Source of the DNA: Globisporangium splendens
Taxonomy: Eukaryota; Oomycota; Peronosporomycetes; Pythiales; Pythiaceae
DNA length: 64,000 nucleotides
Assembly: GCA_006386115.1 (NCBI GenBank)
Contig: VFIW01000017.1
Location: 186,001-250,000, forward strand
Reading direction: 5' to 3'
Made by a program: the position numbers and the translations under genes. Below, one piece after another: positions 34,973-46,872 of the stretch. Under the pieces are notes generated by a model. It did not search any database, had not been told where the DNA came from, and was given only the letters and a program-made list of their open reading frames with translations. How positions within the stretch are numbered: position 1 is the stretch's first letter; every line of letters starts with the position of its first letter.

Positions 34973-37392
34973 TCAAGCCTTTATCGCCTTGCGGTCGAGC
35001 TTCTCGCCGTTGAGGATTTTCTTGATCTCGGCCCCCGAGAGCGTCTCGTGCTCCAAAAGCGCCGTTGCGATCTTCTCCAAGTCACCGTGATGAGTCTCCA
35101 GAATGTGTTTCGCGCGCTTGTACGACGCGTCGCAGAGCTTCTTGACCTCGTCGTCAATGATCTTGCGCGTCGTGGGACTCGTGTCGCTCGCGCGCAGGTC
35201 GTGGAACACGAGCCCAACCTCATCGCTCATGCCATACTTGGTCACCATCACGCGCGCAATGTTGGTCGCCTGCTGGATGTCCGACGACGCGCCGCCCGTG
35301 ATCTCGTTCACGCCAAAGATGAGCTCCTCGGCGATGCGACCGCCCATGCACACGTCCAGGCGCGCCAGCATCTGCTTTCGCGACACGCTCGTCTGGTCGC
35401 CCTCGGGGAGCTGCGACACCATCCCCAGCGCCTGACCGCGCGGCATGATCGTCGCTTTGTACACTGGGTGCGCGCCGGGCGTGTTGATCGCCACCAGCGC
35501 GTGGCCACCTTCGTGGTACGCCGTCAACTTGGCCGACTCGGGTGTGATCAGCGCCGACTTGCGCTCCGAGCCCATCAAAATCTTGTCCTTCGCGTGCTCG
35601 AACGCGTCCATGTCCACGACCTCGGCGTTCTTCATCGACGCGCGCAATGCTGCCTCGTTCACCAGATTGAAAAGCTCGGCGCCCGACATCCCTGGTGTCG
35701 CTCTCGCCAACACGTCCAAGTCCACGTCCTTCCCGAGCGGGATCTTGCTGGCGTAGAACTCCAAGATCTCTTTCCGTCCGGCCACATCCGGCAGCGCCAC
35801 CGTCACGTGTCGATCGAAACGACCCGGACGGATCAGAGCGTTGTCCAGCACGTCGGGAAAGTTCGTCGCACCGATCACGATGATGCCCTTGTTCTGGTCA
35901 AAGCCGTCCATCTCCACGAGCAGCTGGTTCAGCGTCATCTTCATCGCCTGTTGCTCTTTCATCTTGCGCGTGCCGCCGATCGCGTCGATCTCATCGATAA
36001 AGATGATGCACGGCGCCTTGCGCTTGGCGGCTTCAAACAGGTCGCGAACGCGGCGCGCACCGACACCGACATACATTTCTTCAAACTCCGAGCCCGACGA
36101 ATAGAAAAACGGCACGCCAGCTTCACCCGCGATCGCGCGCGCCAGCAGCGTCTTACCTGTGCCAGGAGGTCCCATGAGAAGAACGCCCTTAGGGAGATTG
36201 CCGCCCAGGCGCGTGAAGCGTTCCGGGTCCTTCAAGAACTGTACAATTTCTTCCAGCTCCTCTTTGGCTTCGCTTGCGCCTTTCACATCGCTAAAGCGCT
36301 TGTCGCTGCCTGCCGACGTGGAAATCTTGGTCGCGCCGCCGATTTTGCCCACTTTCTCATCCAGGATCGCGCCAAGAGCTGACACGACCAAAAACGCGAC
36401 ACCGAGCGTGCGCAGCGTCTTCCACATGTTATTCTTGAAACTGCCTTCCACCATCGACACGTACACTGGATCCTGTGCGCTCACGCCCTGTGCGCCAGCA
36501 GCACCTGCCGCCGCCATGGCGGGCGCTGCTTTAGAGAAACCCGACTGAGAACTGTATTCACGACCCTCGAATCGCTGCGCGCCGGTCAGTATCTGCGGCA
36601 TATCGACGCCGTCAATGCGATTGGTTCTGATACAATAAATAAACACGAGACAATTGTTAGCATATATGAGACGCGTCACTCCATATACGTATGACAGAAA
36701 GGAAACCCGCCAGCTTACTTGACAAGAGCCTTGATGTATTCTTTCTGCACCGCTTCGTCGATTGCAAAGCGGTTTTCTTCGATGCGGCGGATCACCAGCG
36801 CCGGGTAGTTCTTGTTGAGTTCCTGCAGGAACCGCAGCTGACGGTACGCGTCCTCGGGATGCAGGTTCGCATCGTGCTCGAGCGACTTCAGGTGTTTCAT
36901 CTTGCTGCGCTGCGTCATGTTGAAGATCGTGCGCTTGCTCTCACCCCGCGTCGCCGTCATCCCCGAGCGGCTCAGCCCTGCCAAAACACCCGCTTGACCT
37001 CTCGATTCCACCGCGTTGGTTGCAAATTGAGGACGAATAGCGTGATGCAATTGCTAAAGTCATGGCAAGAGAATGACAATATGGTCAGCATTCGCCATCA
37101 CACACACCACACAAACACAATGATCTAACTCCCGCTAAGCCAACGCAGCTCTCTGTCAGCTATGGAGAGCCAACGATGGCGCCTATCGTCCCGACAGCGT
37201 TGCACTTTGTCCATAATACACCATCAATTGGATCTTTTCTGTCTTTTCCTGACAGCGCTAACGCTCATGGCGCCATCCTCTGCTGCGCTCAGCAACAACA
37301 TGCACACAACACCACATGAGAAAAAAACTCACACGCTCCGCGGTTCTGGCGCCTCGCATGGCGGCGGCAACGCGCGGACGCAGGATCAGCAT
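34973..37392 (-). CDS. YME1: Mitochondrial i-AAA metalloprotease (YME1/FtsH)
   Basis: Three exons on the minus strand: 37392-37333, 37053-36719, 36626-34973, coding 682 residues. The 20-residue first exon ([20 protein letters not shown]) is a typical mitochondrial presequence. Residues ~75-130 carry the family's N-domain ([20 protein letters not shown]). A single transmembrane helix ([15 protein letters not shown]) precedes the AAA domain with Walker A GPPGTGKT (about 285), Walker [10 protein letters not shown] and the second region of homology. The zinc site HEGGH is at about residue 502 in the M41 protease domain. Yme1 degrades proteins of the inner membrane from the intermembrane-space side; one helix and no matrix-type N-domain favour i-AAA over m-AAA. 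Tail-to-tail with the dynein, 158 nt apart. Confidence 0.94.
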
Positions 37393-37860
37393 TGTCTTCC
37401 TTCTCTGTCTGCTCTTGAGCAATGAACAAAGGGCAGACATCAGCGGTGTGTTCGCCACCGCACTGTAGAAGTGGCCCGAGGTTTTTTGTCGATTCCCACA
37501 GTGGCAACATGGCCCACATGAAAGTCCGCAAGAAAAAAAAACCTTAGGCATTGTGCACCTCCATGAGCTTATATATGTTGAGGGTTGTACATGCTGCGAA
37601 CGTACCGTGAGTACTGCGTTCTAGAATGTCGACAAAGATACGTTGAGAAGGTAAATTACTTCGTCGGCAAATATACTCCCAAAGTGTGTTTGTCTCATCT
37701 ACACACAAAAGCGTAAATTACTTCCCCATCCTCTCTCTATCCTATTTATTACATCCAGATCCTTGCGCCAATTTGAAGTTGTCACCCGACAAGTCATTGC
37801 AGAATTTCCCCAACGCCAACCACAAGAAGACAGCAAGAGAGCCGCGCGCGCATCATCACT
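37393..37860. other. Divergent region between YME1 and the UBL gene
   Basis: A 468-nt gap between two opposite starts. It likely carries both promoters. It includes the initiator-like sequence at 37794. No coding sequence is supported. Confidence 0.5.
37794..37809 (+). promoter_or_regulatory. Possible initiator plus flanking element
   Basis: TCATTGCAGAATTTCC resembles the oomycete initiator (TCATT) followed by a CAWTTT-like flanking region. It lies 52-67 nt before the ATG at 37861. Visual match only. Confidence 0.28.
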
Positions 37861-39745
37861 ATGGCGACGATCAAGATCACGATCAAGAACGAGACGAGCG
37901 CGTTCACGCTCGAGACGTCGCCCAGCGAGAGCATCGCGAGCGTCAAGGTGCGCTTTCTCTTTTCTTTTTTGATGCTTCATGCTCTGGCTGCGTCGTTCCA
38001 CGTGTTCATTATGTGTGTGTGTGTGTGTGTGCTGGCGGATCGCAATGCGTTGTTGTCTTCTTCTTCTTCTTCTTTAGGCAGAATACCTCGAAAGCGGCAA
38101 GAACGTCGGCCACCCGAATTACATCTTGTTGCTGCACAAGGGCAAAGAGCTCCCGGACGAGAAGTCGCTCGCGGAGTTGGGGATCACGGATGGCGATGTG
38201 CTCGTTCATATTGAGGTAATGATCACGGGCGTGGTGGATGCTGTTATTTTCTTCTTTCCCATGTTTTCTCTGTCTTGTGTTTTTAACGAGTGTGGCTGGC
38301 GGATGCTTCTTTTCTGGTACGATAGGCTGCGCATGAACCGTTCCGCCCGTTGAACTACAAAGCGCTTGCGCAGGCGATTAAGACGCGCCGTCGCCACGAG
38401 GAAGCCAACTTGAAGATGATGAAAGAAGGTACTTTATCGTCTGTGCTTTTTTCGTGTTGCGCCAGTTAATATGTAATGTTTCTTTTCTGTGTAGACAACA
38501 TCTGGGCGGCTGGACAAGGCAAGATCACTATTGTAGAATTGCCAGGTCGGCAATTTGATTCGTTGACAACGTGATTTCTAACTACATGCTTTCTCTATTC
38601 GTGCTTTTTAGATGGGACGGTGCATCGCTTGGGCTTGGAGAAGAGTTTGATCTCGACAAACAGCGTGAAATCGCCTCGTTTTGTGCCAATTCAACGTAAG
38701 TCTTGTTCAGTTTGCTGCTTGACTGCGAAAGAATGCTAACTATGCGTGTGTATGTCACTGTAGCAACCGCTGGACGTGCTTTCTTCAACCAAATGTCTGT
38801 TCGCGTGAATGGGTGCACCTTCCACGTTCTTCCAGGGTACTTATTATCTTCAAGCCAGAAAGTGCTTGGTGGATCGAATTGCAGCAATTGACGTAATGTT
38901 CGGCATGTTTTTGTCTAGCATGGAAGGCCGATGGAATGGAGAGCTTGCGACTGTGCCCGCTCAGGACGAAGGCAACCAAGTGTGCTCGTACGACCTCATG
39001 TTTCGTGACGATGAAGGCGTGTGGAGCCAGCGCCAGTCTCGAACGACCATCAATGGACTCACATCCACTCAGCATTTCTGGATAAAGCCTGTGGCGGACG
39101 GCATCCTGAAGGTGTGATTGTTTTTTTTCTTTTTATCGTAAATTCATGTCTTCGGCACGTTTCGCTGAACGCGCATTTTCGATTTGTTGAATGTTGTTTT
39201 TGCTAGGTTGAGACGGATGATCCATCGTTGAGAGGCGCGGATATCACGATGCAAGAGTTGGGAACGAACTTCCTCATCATCACGGCAACCTCGAAGCGGT
39301 CGGGTGCGTATTGATCAGAGCTGGAGTCTTAGGTGATCTATCGTAAACTTGCTCACAGCTTGTATATGTTTCGCTGTATTCAGGTCGTCCGATTATGGTG
39401 GAAACGATTACTGGTGTCGATAGCTCTCGCCGACTGCGCACAATTCAGGTATGCTGCTCAGGTGTCCGTCTGGCAGATTTTGTTTTTTGTTTTTTGTTTT
39501 GTTTTTTTCTCTCTTGTGTCTAAAATTTGTATTCTATGTCGGGGTATTAAATTGCAGCGCTTCGACGAAACCGGTGCATTCCGTTCCGTGTATGTCATGA
39601 ACGAGACGAGGTACGCTGTGCATAGCATTCTGCCATTCGCCACATGTGAGAGGAATGAAGAAAGTCTGACTGCTTATGATCGTCATGTTGCAGAGTCATG
39701 GATGCTGTGTCGGGTGCGATGGAAAAATACGAAAACGTGTTTTAG
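37861..39745 (+). CDS. N-terminal ubiquitin-like domain protein, 11 exons
   Basis: Exons: 37861-37947, 38078-38215, 38326-38428, 38495-38545, 38612-38695, 38764-38836, 38919-39111, 39207-39303, 39384-39448, 39558-39610, 39694-39745, coding 331 residues. All introns are GT-AG and 66-130 nt. Residues 1-75 resemble a ubiquitin-like fold: IKITIKNETSAFTLE, SESIASVKAEYLE, ILLLHKGKELPDEKSL, GITDGDVLVHIE. After a helix (YKALAQAIKTRRRHEE), residues ~125-310 alternate beta-like segments (GKITIVELP, FVPIQPTAGRAFFNQM, CSYDLMFRDDEGVWSQ, GTNFLIITATSKRSGRP) that I do not assign to a family. The exon 6/7 join (intron 38837-38918) is the least certain. A ubiquitin-pathway role is only suggested by the N-terminal fold. 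Confidence 0.78.
38011..38031. repeat. GT dinucleotide repeat
   Basis: About ten GT units in the first intron of the ubiquitin-like gene. A simple microsatellite followed by a TTC-rich tract that doubles as the polypyrimidine stretch of the acceptor at 38077. Confidence 0.8.
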
Positions 39746-40058
39746 CTGCATCGCTTTACGACGAATGCCGAGGCACAAACGCAATATAAGGGCAACAAGA
39801 AACACACACACACACAAAAGAGAGGAAGCATGAATCTGCAGCCAGCACAGCCTCAGCAGCTCTGCACTCCAGAGGGCGGCATGAAGACGTCCAATTATCA
39901 TTTCTACAAAAAAGAAAGAAAAAATCCCAGTTAAATACTACAGAAGCTCTTTGTTTCGTACGATTTCGCTGCGCTCCTTTGGTTTCTTCCGAAACTTTTG
40001 GTTGTCATGCCGCTTTTCAACACGTCAGTGCTGCGATTTCGTTTGCTTCGCCACTCAC
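39746..40058. other. Convergent intergenic region
   Basis: A 313-nt tail-to-tail gap between the ubiquitin-like gene and the PDZ gene. Includes a short CA repeat near 39805. Probably 3' UTRs; nothing else recognised. Confidence 0.45.
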
Positions 40059-42514
40059 TCACTTGCCCTCAAGAGTATCCCACGATGCGCGCTGGAAGGC
40101 GATCTCGAATGGACGCGCCAATGCGATCACCACGTGCGCGACCTGCGTTGGCGAGGTACCAGGCACCACGGCCGTGCCGTTGATGGCGACGATGATGTCC
40201 CCGAGAAACACTTTGCCGCTGACCTCGATCTCCCCGCGCTCCCCATTCGGGCCGTGGGCAAACGAAGTGATGCAGACGTGCGAACCGAGCGACCCCAAAG
40301 TGACAAACAGTCGATTCCGACGAATCTGCACGATGGCACAGCCATCAAACTTGCTGGTCCAGTAGGACGAAGACGATGGCTGCGCAAACGCTGCCGCATC
40401 CGAGTTGTCATCAATACTCGGCAGGTTCGAAACAAAGCTGCCCTTGCTTGGCGACAAGAACGACATTTGCTCAGATGTCGCGGTATGCTCCGAAGAAGCT
40501 GAGAGCATGCTGGCTCCTCTCTTCTCTGCACTCCCAAACGTGGCAGCATTGCCGTCATGATATGAAGCATTATCGTCAAAAGATGGCGACACGTCCTGCT
40601 GCTCTTCCGGTTCGTCTGGAATCAACGGTGCTGATGGCGGTCTCTGGGCTTCCTCGATGATTTCCACTCGCGGCACATTGTCCATCACATCGGGGCTTCC
40701 ACGAGCTGCATAGTCCTCCATGTGTTCATGATAGTTTGGATCCAGAGCTGTCGCGTTCGACGACATCGGTAGTGGCGGTTGGCTCGTTCCACCCATCGTC
40801 GGAATGGAGCGACTGACGTAATCGTAAGGCGACGGGATGCGTGGCGGTGGCACAAAGAAGCCGGGTCTGGTCGCCATGGGATAGCTCACAGTCCCAGGAT
40901 GTGTGCGCGACGAATTGTCCATAGGCTGGGAGCCCGTCTTCTGTGAGGGTGCCCAGCCCAATGCTGGTACTTGCCGCGGTCTCTCGTATGCTGCTGGGGC
41001 AGCTTGTGGCAGCGGTGCACTTACTTGGTTGACCACCATGAAGCGTGGGTCCAGCGGAACCTGGTACGGTGGCGGGATAAACGACGGAGGCGGCGTCACA
41101 AATGAAGAAGGTGTGTTGTTGGGATAATACTGACTCAGGAAAGGCACCGAATCCGCTTGTGTGGTAGACCGTGCGGATGCAGTCGTCCCCATTGTGCTCG
41201 AAGTGTTTATGAATGACGAGGATTGACTGGCGGGCAACGTCGTTCCTGTCGTCGTAGTGTGCTGTCGCTTGTTTGCCGGCAAGTACTGTGAAAAGTTGAG
41301 ATTCACACGAAGCGCATCACTGCGGTTGCTGTTTGCGTGCGGATCTTGTGGCGCTGTTTGCTGTGACTGGATGTGATTTGCAGCATTGTACCCAAGTTGT
41401 CCATCACCATTGGCAGGGTGGGAAGATGGCGGTGCTTCATGCTTCGCAGCGTCCTGTTCGACTGGCGCGTGTACCGCTGGCGGAATGTCCCCGTTTGGAC
41501 TATGGGCATCAGCCTCTTGCTGCGTTTCATTGACTACAGAGCGCTGCATACTCTGAGGAGACGCCACGGCATCTTCGCGTTCATGCTGAGCTTTTCTCTG
41601 GTTGTGTTTCCGCTGGAAGGTCATGACAATCGGTCGCCTCGACGTCCGGATCATGTGCGTGATCACCGCGCTGTTCAGCCCTGAAACAGGACGGCCATCG
41701 ATGTGCGTGATGATGTCGCCGCGCTTCACTTTGCCCGTAGCCTCCAGCTCGCCGATCGAGACGCCGTCGTCTTGCTTCACGAAATCGGCGATCGACGTCA
41801 TCTTCTTGTTCGTCACGATCGACGTGAACAGCCGATCCCCCCACAGTGTCACATCGACGCTATCGCTCTCGAGCTCGGTCCGTGCAGCAGTAACAGTACC
41901 AATTGCCGTAGCGGTTGCAGCAGCAGCGCTAATTTCTTCTCGGCGGCGCTTTAGATGCGTGCTACGGCGCATTTCGTCACGATATCTGCGCGGAGCACGC
42001 TCGCCGTCATCTGCAGCCTCAGCCCCCTGCTGCGTCGGCTGCGGCGAGCGATCTTCCTGCGCATGCAGTTTAGCCTAACGCCACAAATAAAACAAACGCA
42101 CACCATGATGTCAGTTGTAAGATAACAAAGCTTACTATTGCTCATCTTGAAATGGCTGCGCCGTACCTGCTTGATGTCCTCCTGCACTTCCACTGCCGCA
42201 ACGATATCGACGTCTCCGTCGTCAAAGCTGATCTTGTAAAAGAGTGCGTCGGCGACGTGATAACAGCCGACGATGGAGCCCCAGAAGAAGCGCGAACCGA
42301 AGCTTTTGCGCACGCGCTCGCCAACCATCTCATCGGCGGCCAGACCCGACGCACTCAACTGTATTATACACACACACGCAAACACACAAGCATACCCATC
42401 AATAAGCACACAGATACAATACACCATCAGATCATTTTGGTCGTGTTTCTGCCGCACCTGGTCCTTGGCAGGTGCTCCTATCGCGAGGGCGTTGCCCACC
42501 TCTACGCTTGTCAT
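40059..42514 (-). CDS. Tudor-like plus two PDZ-like domains, scaffold protein
   Basis: Three exons on the minus strand: 42514-42458, 42358-42167, 42074-40059, coding 754 residues. Residues ~25-75 (VGERVRKSFGSRFFWGSI, YKISFDDGDVDIV) have the pattern of a Tudor-like beta barrel. A charged linker leads to a PDZ-like domain at about 160-240 (GELEATGKVKRGDIITHIDG, RRPIVMTFQRK). Residues ~250-640 are low-complexity, rich in Pro, Ser, Gln and His. A second PDZ-like domain ends the protein (GEIEVSGKVFLGDIIVAING, FEIAFQRA). No membrane segment or enzyme domain. It is probably a protein-interaction scaffold; the Tudor-like part might read methylated Lys/Arg. Partners are unknown. Confidence 0.8.
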
Positions 42515-42902
42515 ATTGTGTGGATTACTGTGTGGATCAACGAATAAACAGCGACTGTGTGGCGTCGCGCATACAACGAAAGCCGACTGCGCACTCTTGC
42601 GTTTGAATGGGAGCTGCTCGTTGCGCTGCTTTGGTTGGAATAGTGGGCAGCGCGTTTTGCTTTTCCGAGTTTGCGCGGGAGTGTCCTGGTTTCGACGTCG
42701 GCGAGCTTGAGTTTCGGAGTCTGCCTATTTTTATGTAATAATACATTAGAATAGAACTGTGGCAGTCGAACAAAAAAGGGCCATCAAGTTGCAACGGAAC
42801 ATGGGATGAAATGCGCCACAAGGATAAGAGAAACAGCTCTATAGATAAGGTATAGTCCTCCACGTAGCTCTGCATGCATGGCTTCTCCTCGCCAGCGGTT
42901 GC
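42515..42902. other. Intergenic region
   Basis: A 388-nt gap upstream of the PDZ gene and downstream of the next minus-strand gene. No coding sequence or motif recognised. Confidence 0.4.
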
Positions 42903-44017
42903 TTACAAGCGCGGGGTGCGCGCCGCGTAGTTGGCGGGGACCTGCTGTTGGAACTGCTGGAAGCGCGCGACGCTGTTGCCCACAGTCGGTCGCATGACTT
43001 TGTTGGCGGATGCGCTGCTGCTGCAGTCCTCTTCCTCAGGCACTCCGACGTCCTTCTGTTGGATGACGTTCGTCGTCGTGACGTCGAGATCCGATGCTTG
43101 TTCGCCTTCGTTTGGCTGCGCGACTTCGTCCGAGTCATTGGCGAAGCCAAAGGAACCTGTGGGGTTGATTGGAGCTGCTGGGGAGTCGCACTGGTTCGAG
43201 TACTCGTCGGCTGGCTGGAGATCGAGGTCTATCACATTAAAATCCAAGTGAGTGACGCGAGTACACTGCAAGAAACTAGTAACCTATGAGCAGTCTCACC
43301 GATGTCAAAGAGCCCCGATCGTCTTCTTGTCGCAGCTGGAGGAGTCACTGTCACCACTGGAGCAGCGACAACTGGAACAGCAGCAGCCGCTGTTGCAACT
43401 GGCGTAGCTGCTGCTGGTGCCAGATGCTCGAGGGTATTGCTTGCATCGCTGGAAGAGGCTGCGAAATTGGCGCGGTCCAGGTTTGACGAGCACCGATGCA
43501 GGAAGGCGTTCAGGTTGTTGGGCTTTGGCGCGCTAGCGCGACGAGGAAATGGCGCAGGCTTGACGATGTATTCGTCTCTGCGCAATTGCTGCGATTGCTC
43601 GGGCTGCACGTACTCATTGCCGTCAGCGTTCGCGGCGCGGATGCACGCTTCTTCACCGTCATCGTCGCTGCGGTGAATTGCTTTCCGGGCTTCAAACTTG
43701 CTACAGATGTTTTTCACGTACTGGCGCGAGCGCAGCTCGTTGAGCGCCATTCGGATCGAGCCTTCCTTTGCCGGTTCTTCGTACCGAGGCGGCTTGGCGG
43801 CGAGCAACGGTTTGCGTCCTTTGTCGAACGCGGCGAGTTTGCTAGTATTCTGCTGTTTATCGACGACGATCTCCACTTGCGGAATGCTTTTCTCTCTCTC
43901 TTCTTCCTCCTCCTTGAAATGGTGCTTCAAGAACCAGAGCTGGCTTTGTGGGAAGAACCTCCGCTTCGCAGCGAGCGCGACCAGCGCCAAGAAGACTAGG
44001 ACGACGAGCACGGCCAT
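42903..44017 (-). CDS. Unrecognised single-pass membrane protein
   Basis: Two exons on the minus strand, 44017-43300 and 43228-42903, coding 347 residues. The frame is open upstream to 44170, but the ATG at 44017 gives a clean N-terminal hydrophobic helix (MAVLVVLVFLALVALAAKRR) followed by basic residues, as a signal anchor with the rest in the cytosol. Then come a Glu-rich helix (FKEEEEEREKSIPQVEIVVD), a conserved-looking segment (IRMALNELRSRQYVKNICSK), an Ala/Thr/Pro/Val-rich linker and an acidic C-terminus. I do not recognise a family. The splice acceptor before 43228 was chosen because the nearer AG gives an early stop. Confidence 0.65.
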
Positions 44018-44498
44018 GGTAAGTGTGGCGCGCGCAGGTTTCGGCTGAGAGTGAGTCTCCGCTTGCCGTTGCTTTTCGAGAATGAATACGTGGATGCAAT
44101 GGATGCATGAGCCGCGCACGCAGGCACTCGTCGATCCGTTATGGAATCGTGAGATCGGTGGCGTGCGCATCTGAGGCGCATATTTTTAGTGGCGATAGGT
44201 TTTGGAAAAGGACAAAAATGGCAAAACTACTTATTCGAGACCACGGTAAAGAAGGAGTTGGCCAAAAGCTTTCTTAGGCGATCCAGCATCACCATCAGCT
44301 CGCCGCGTATCAAAGAGATCCAAAGCAGGCAACTCAACACTGCAGGCACACCATACTCAACAACACAATAGCGTCGTATATTGACATTATCATTCGTTTC
44401 TTTTTCCAAAATGCAAAAAACAACAACACAAAGCAGACTGCGAAAACGCCGGCAGTCCCCAACTGATTACCCGTAATGGGATATTTGGCACCTGCGAT
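44018..44498. other. Intergenic region
   Basis: A 481-nt gap between two minus-strand genes. It should contain the promoter of the membrane-protein gene and the 3' UTR of the Cys/His-rich gene. No coding sequence is supported. Confidence 0.4.
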
Positions 44499-46397
44499 TC
44501 AAACCTCGGCGTTTTCCTGCTGCTGCTGCTGGTCCGACAATGGATCGCTTGGAATCGGCGTCTCGAGCGCCTGAGCGTGCTCCGTCGCAGACGCGCTCGT
44601 GGTGAGACCGGCATGGTCGTCGTCGTCGTCGGGCATCGCCGAGTCGAGCGACGGGATGCGCAGGAGCCCGTTACTGCTGTCAGGCGAAAGCTGCGGACCC
44701 CCGCGTACCGGGATGCGCGCGTACTGCGCCATCATGGTCGTGGTCTTCTCCTGTGGCGACTTGCGGACGTTGAAGCGCTTGAGCACGGTGATGGCGGCTT
44801 GCTTGAGCTTCCGGCCCTCGATGTTGAGGTTCGCGCCGCTCGCGTGTTTGAACTTGGAGAGCACACTTAGTTCTTCCTCCGTAATACTGTTAGACATAAA
44901 TACGTCGTACGTGCACATTTAGAAGTTTTATCAGAAACTAGCCATACAACACACACACTAAGCGAACAGTATGCAGCATGCAGCACGGGAGGTGGGAGAC
45001 GGAGATACTAACCTCCACGATTTGCGAAGAATGTCCTCTACATGGTTGTACCGGTCCATCTTCTTCAGGATGCGCTTGAAGCTCTTGTTGTGGAGCCAAA
45101 TCGAGTAGCACTTGTCGCACGAAATCGGTTGGTTCGGACGCTCGCGGTGCACGATGCGGTTCTCGCAGTCGTGGGAGTAAATCATCACCCTAGGCAGCAG
45201 CAATAGTCATCACGTTGGCACAAAGAATCAAAGGTAAGTCCACAAATGAGCAGCATCCAGTCCATCCACAGACACACGTACTTGTCCGAGCGGATGTCGC
45301 GCACCACGTTCACGCGGTACGAGCCGACGTAGTACTTGGAGAACGCGTGGACGAGCTCCGCGTTCGCCTGGTAGAAGAAGTCCGGCACGACGCCCGGGCA
45401 GCGCCAGCCCGTGCGCGGCAGCTGGATGCTTCTCCCATAGTGGTGGTGGTGGTGGTGGTGCGGGTGATGGTGCGGATGATGGTGGTCGTCGTCAAACTTC
45501 ATCTCCTCCATGAAAAACGGGCCGCTCGACTCGTGGCTGTCGAGGTCCAGACCCACGTGGTGCTGCTGCGCGTCGTCGCTGTCATCACTGCCGCTGCTCG
45601 TCGCCGTCTTGAGCCGCTTGGCACGATGGCTTGTGTCGAAGGACGCGTCCTCGTGGCTGCGGATGTATCCGTTGCTGCTGCTTCCATCGCGAGTGGCGTC
45701 GACGGACGGCTGCTGCTGGTGGTTCGTACTGTCGCTCTCGGCCGGTAGCCTGCCGATCACGTCGTCATGTTCGCGGAGAAACACGTCACGATGGTGGTGG
45801 CGATGACCCGCGGGGATCGGGGAGTCCTGCGAGCCGCCACTGCTGTCGTGGCCGGTTCCGTCCTGCATGGCCGTCGCCTTGTGCGCGACCACGCGGTTCT
45901 TGTGCATGATCCATGCGGCTTCCTGGAAGCGTCCATTCATTTTCACTTTAAACCCCTCAGGATCGTTCGGTTTGCGGCCGCGTCCTGTTCTGCACAAGCA
46001 CACACATATATACGCACAACCGTCAAATACGTTACTCCGACGCACACACACGCCAGCTGCACGATCGCCACAAACACACAGCCACACGCGCGCATCGAGA
46101 CGCGACTCACTTTTCATAATGCTCGGCACACGTGCGGCAGAGGATCCACTCGCCGTTCTGTTCGTCCAGCGCCTTCACCTCGTCGTCCATGCGCACGCCC
46201 TCGGGCCACTCGGTGCGCTTGCGTCTCGCCTCATACGCCGTCGAATTCGAACTCGAACTTGTCGCGATGCCACCACCACTTATATTATTATTACTACTAT
46301 TATTATTATGCGACCTCACTGTCGATGCCGCAGCCACGTCGAGCGGCGGCATCGACAGAAGATTCATCACCACATCACTCGCGACGGAAACTTTCAT
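44499..46397 (-). CDS. Unrecognised Cys/His-rich, possibly zinc-binding protein
   Basis: Four exons on the minus strand: 46397-46111, 45989-45282, 45189-45013, 44886-44499, coding 519 residues from the ATG at 46397 (an upstream in-frame ATG at 46505 would add 36). Exon 1 ends WILCRTCAEHYEK, and exon 2 starts with a basic GRGRKP segment followed by AAWIMHKNRVVAH: Cys and His spaced as a possible zinc site. Exon 2 then has a long disordered part with a poly-His tract. Exon 3 carries HDCENRIVHRE and ISCDKCYSIWLHNKSF, a second candidate site. The C-terminus has a helix (GRKLKQAAITVLKRF) and ends in poly-Gln. It could bind DNA, but I do not recognise the family. Head-to-head with the homeodomain gene. 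Confidence 0.68.
45438..45484. repeat. Trinucleotide tract encoding poly-His
   Basis: GTG/ATG-type triplets (minus strand CAC/CAT) within exon 2 of the Cys/His-rich gene encode a run of mostly His residues. The tract is imperfect and stays in frame, so it may vary in length between strains. Confidence 0.75.
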
Positions 46398-46872
46398 CCA
46401 GACACACGCTGTCTCCCTGCAAGCGTGTGTATATCTGGCAGCCTCGAACGCAGACGCATGGAGTCGAGGGTGTTCGTGGATGGAGGGACCCCACCCCCCT
46501 TCCATTCCTCACACACACAGTAGATTAGGATGAATGACCTCAGTTTGAGTGGCCCACGTTAATTCAGTAAAGTTGCCTTTCTCACTGAAATGTGAGTTAG
46601 TCAGTTCCCATCAAAATGGCGCAATGGGACCACCAAGATGAAAGGCGTCGCAAGTTTGGAAAGGACGAGAGAACAAGAGAGAGAGAGAGAGAGAGAGAAG
46701 AAAGAAAGGGATGCAGCGGATCGAGATATCTCACAATTGAGTCGGAGTTGCGTTCTTTCTCGTACTTGTGGGTGCTGCTGCCTTATTCCCGTTTGCAGTG
46801 GCTCAAGAGGAGCGTCATCATTGCTTTGACACGGCACACGATCAAAGACACGACAACAGCAGCAGAAAGAAG
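46398..46872. other. Divergent promoter region
   Basis: A 475-nt gap between the Cys/His-rich gene (-) and the homeodomain gene (+). It contains a GA repeat near 46675-46699. Both genes may share control elements here, but no binding site was identified. Confidence 0.45.
46674..46699. repeat. GA dinucleotide repeat
   Basis: About twelve GA units about 175 nt upstream of the homeodomain start. Simple microsatellite, probably in the promoter or 5' UTR. Confidence 0.8.

Noticed and set aside
34178..36382. 734-codon open frame on the plus strand opposite YME1
   Set aside because: It is antisense to a strongly conserved protease, lacks family motifs, and runs across a gene boundary. High GC at third positions leaves the opposite frame free of stops.
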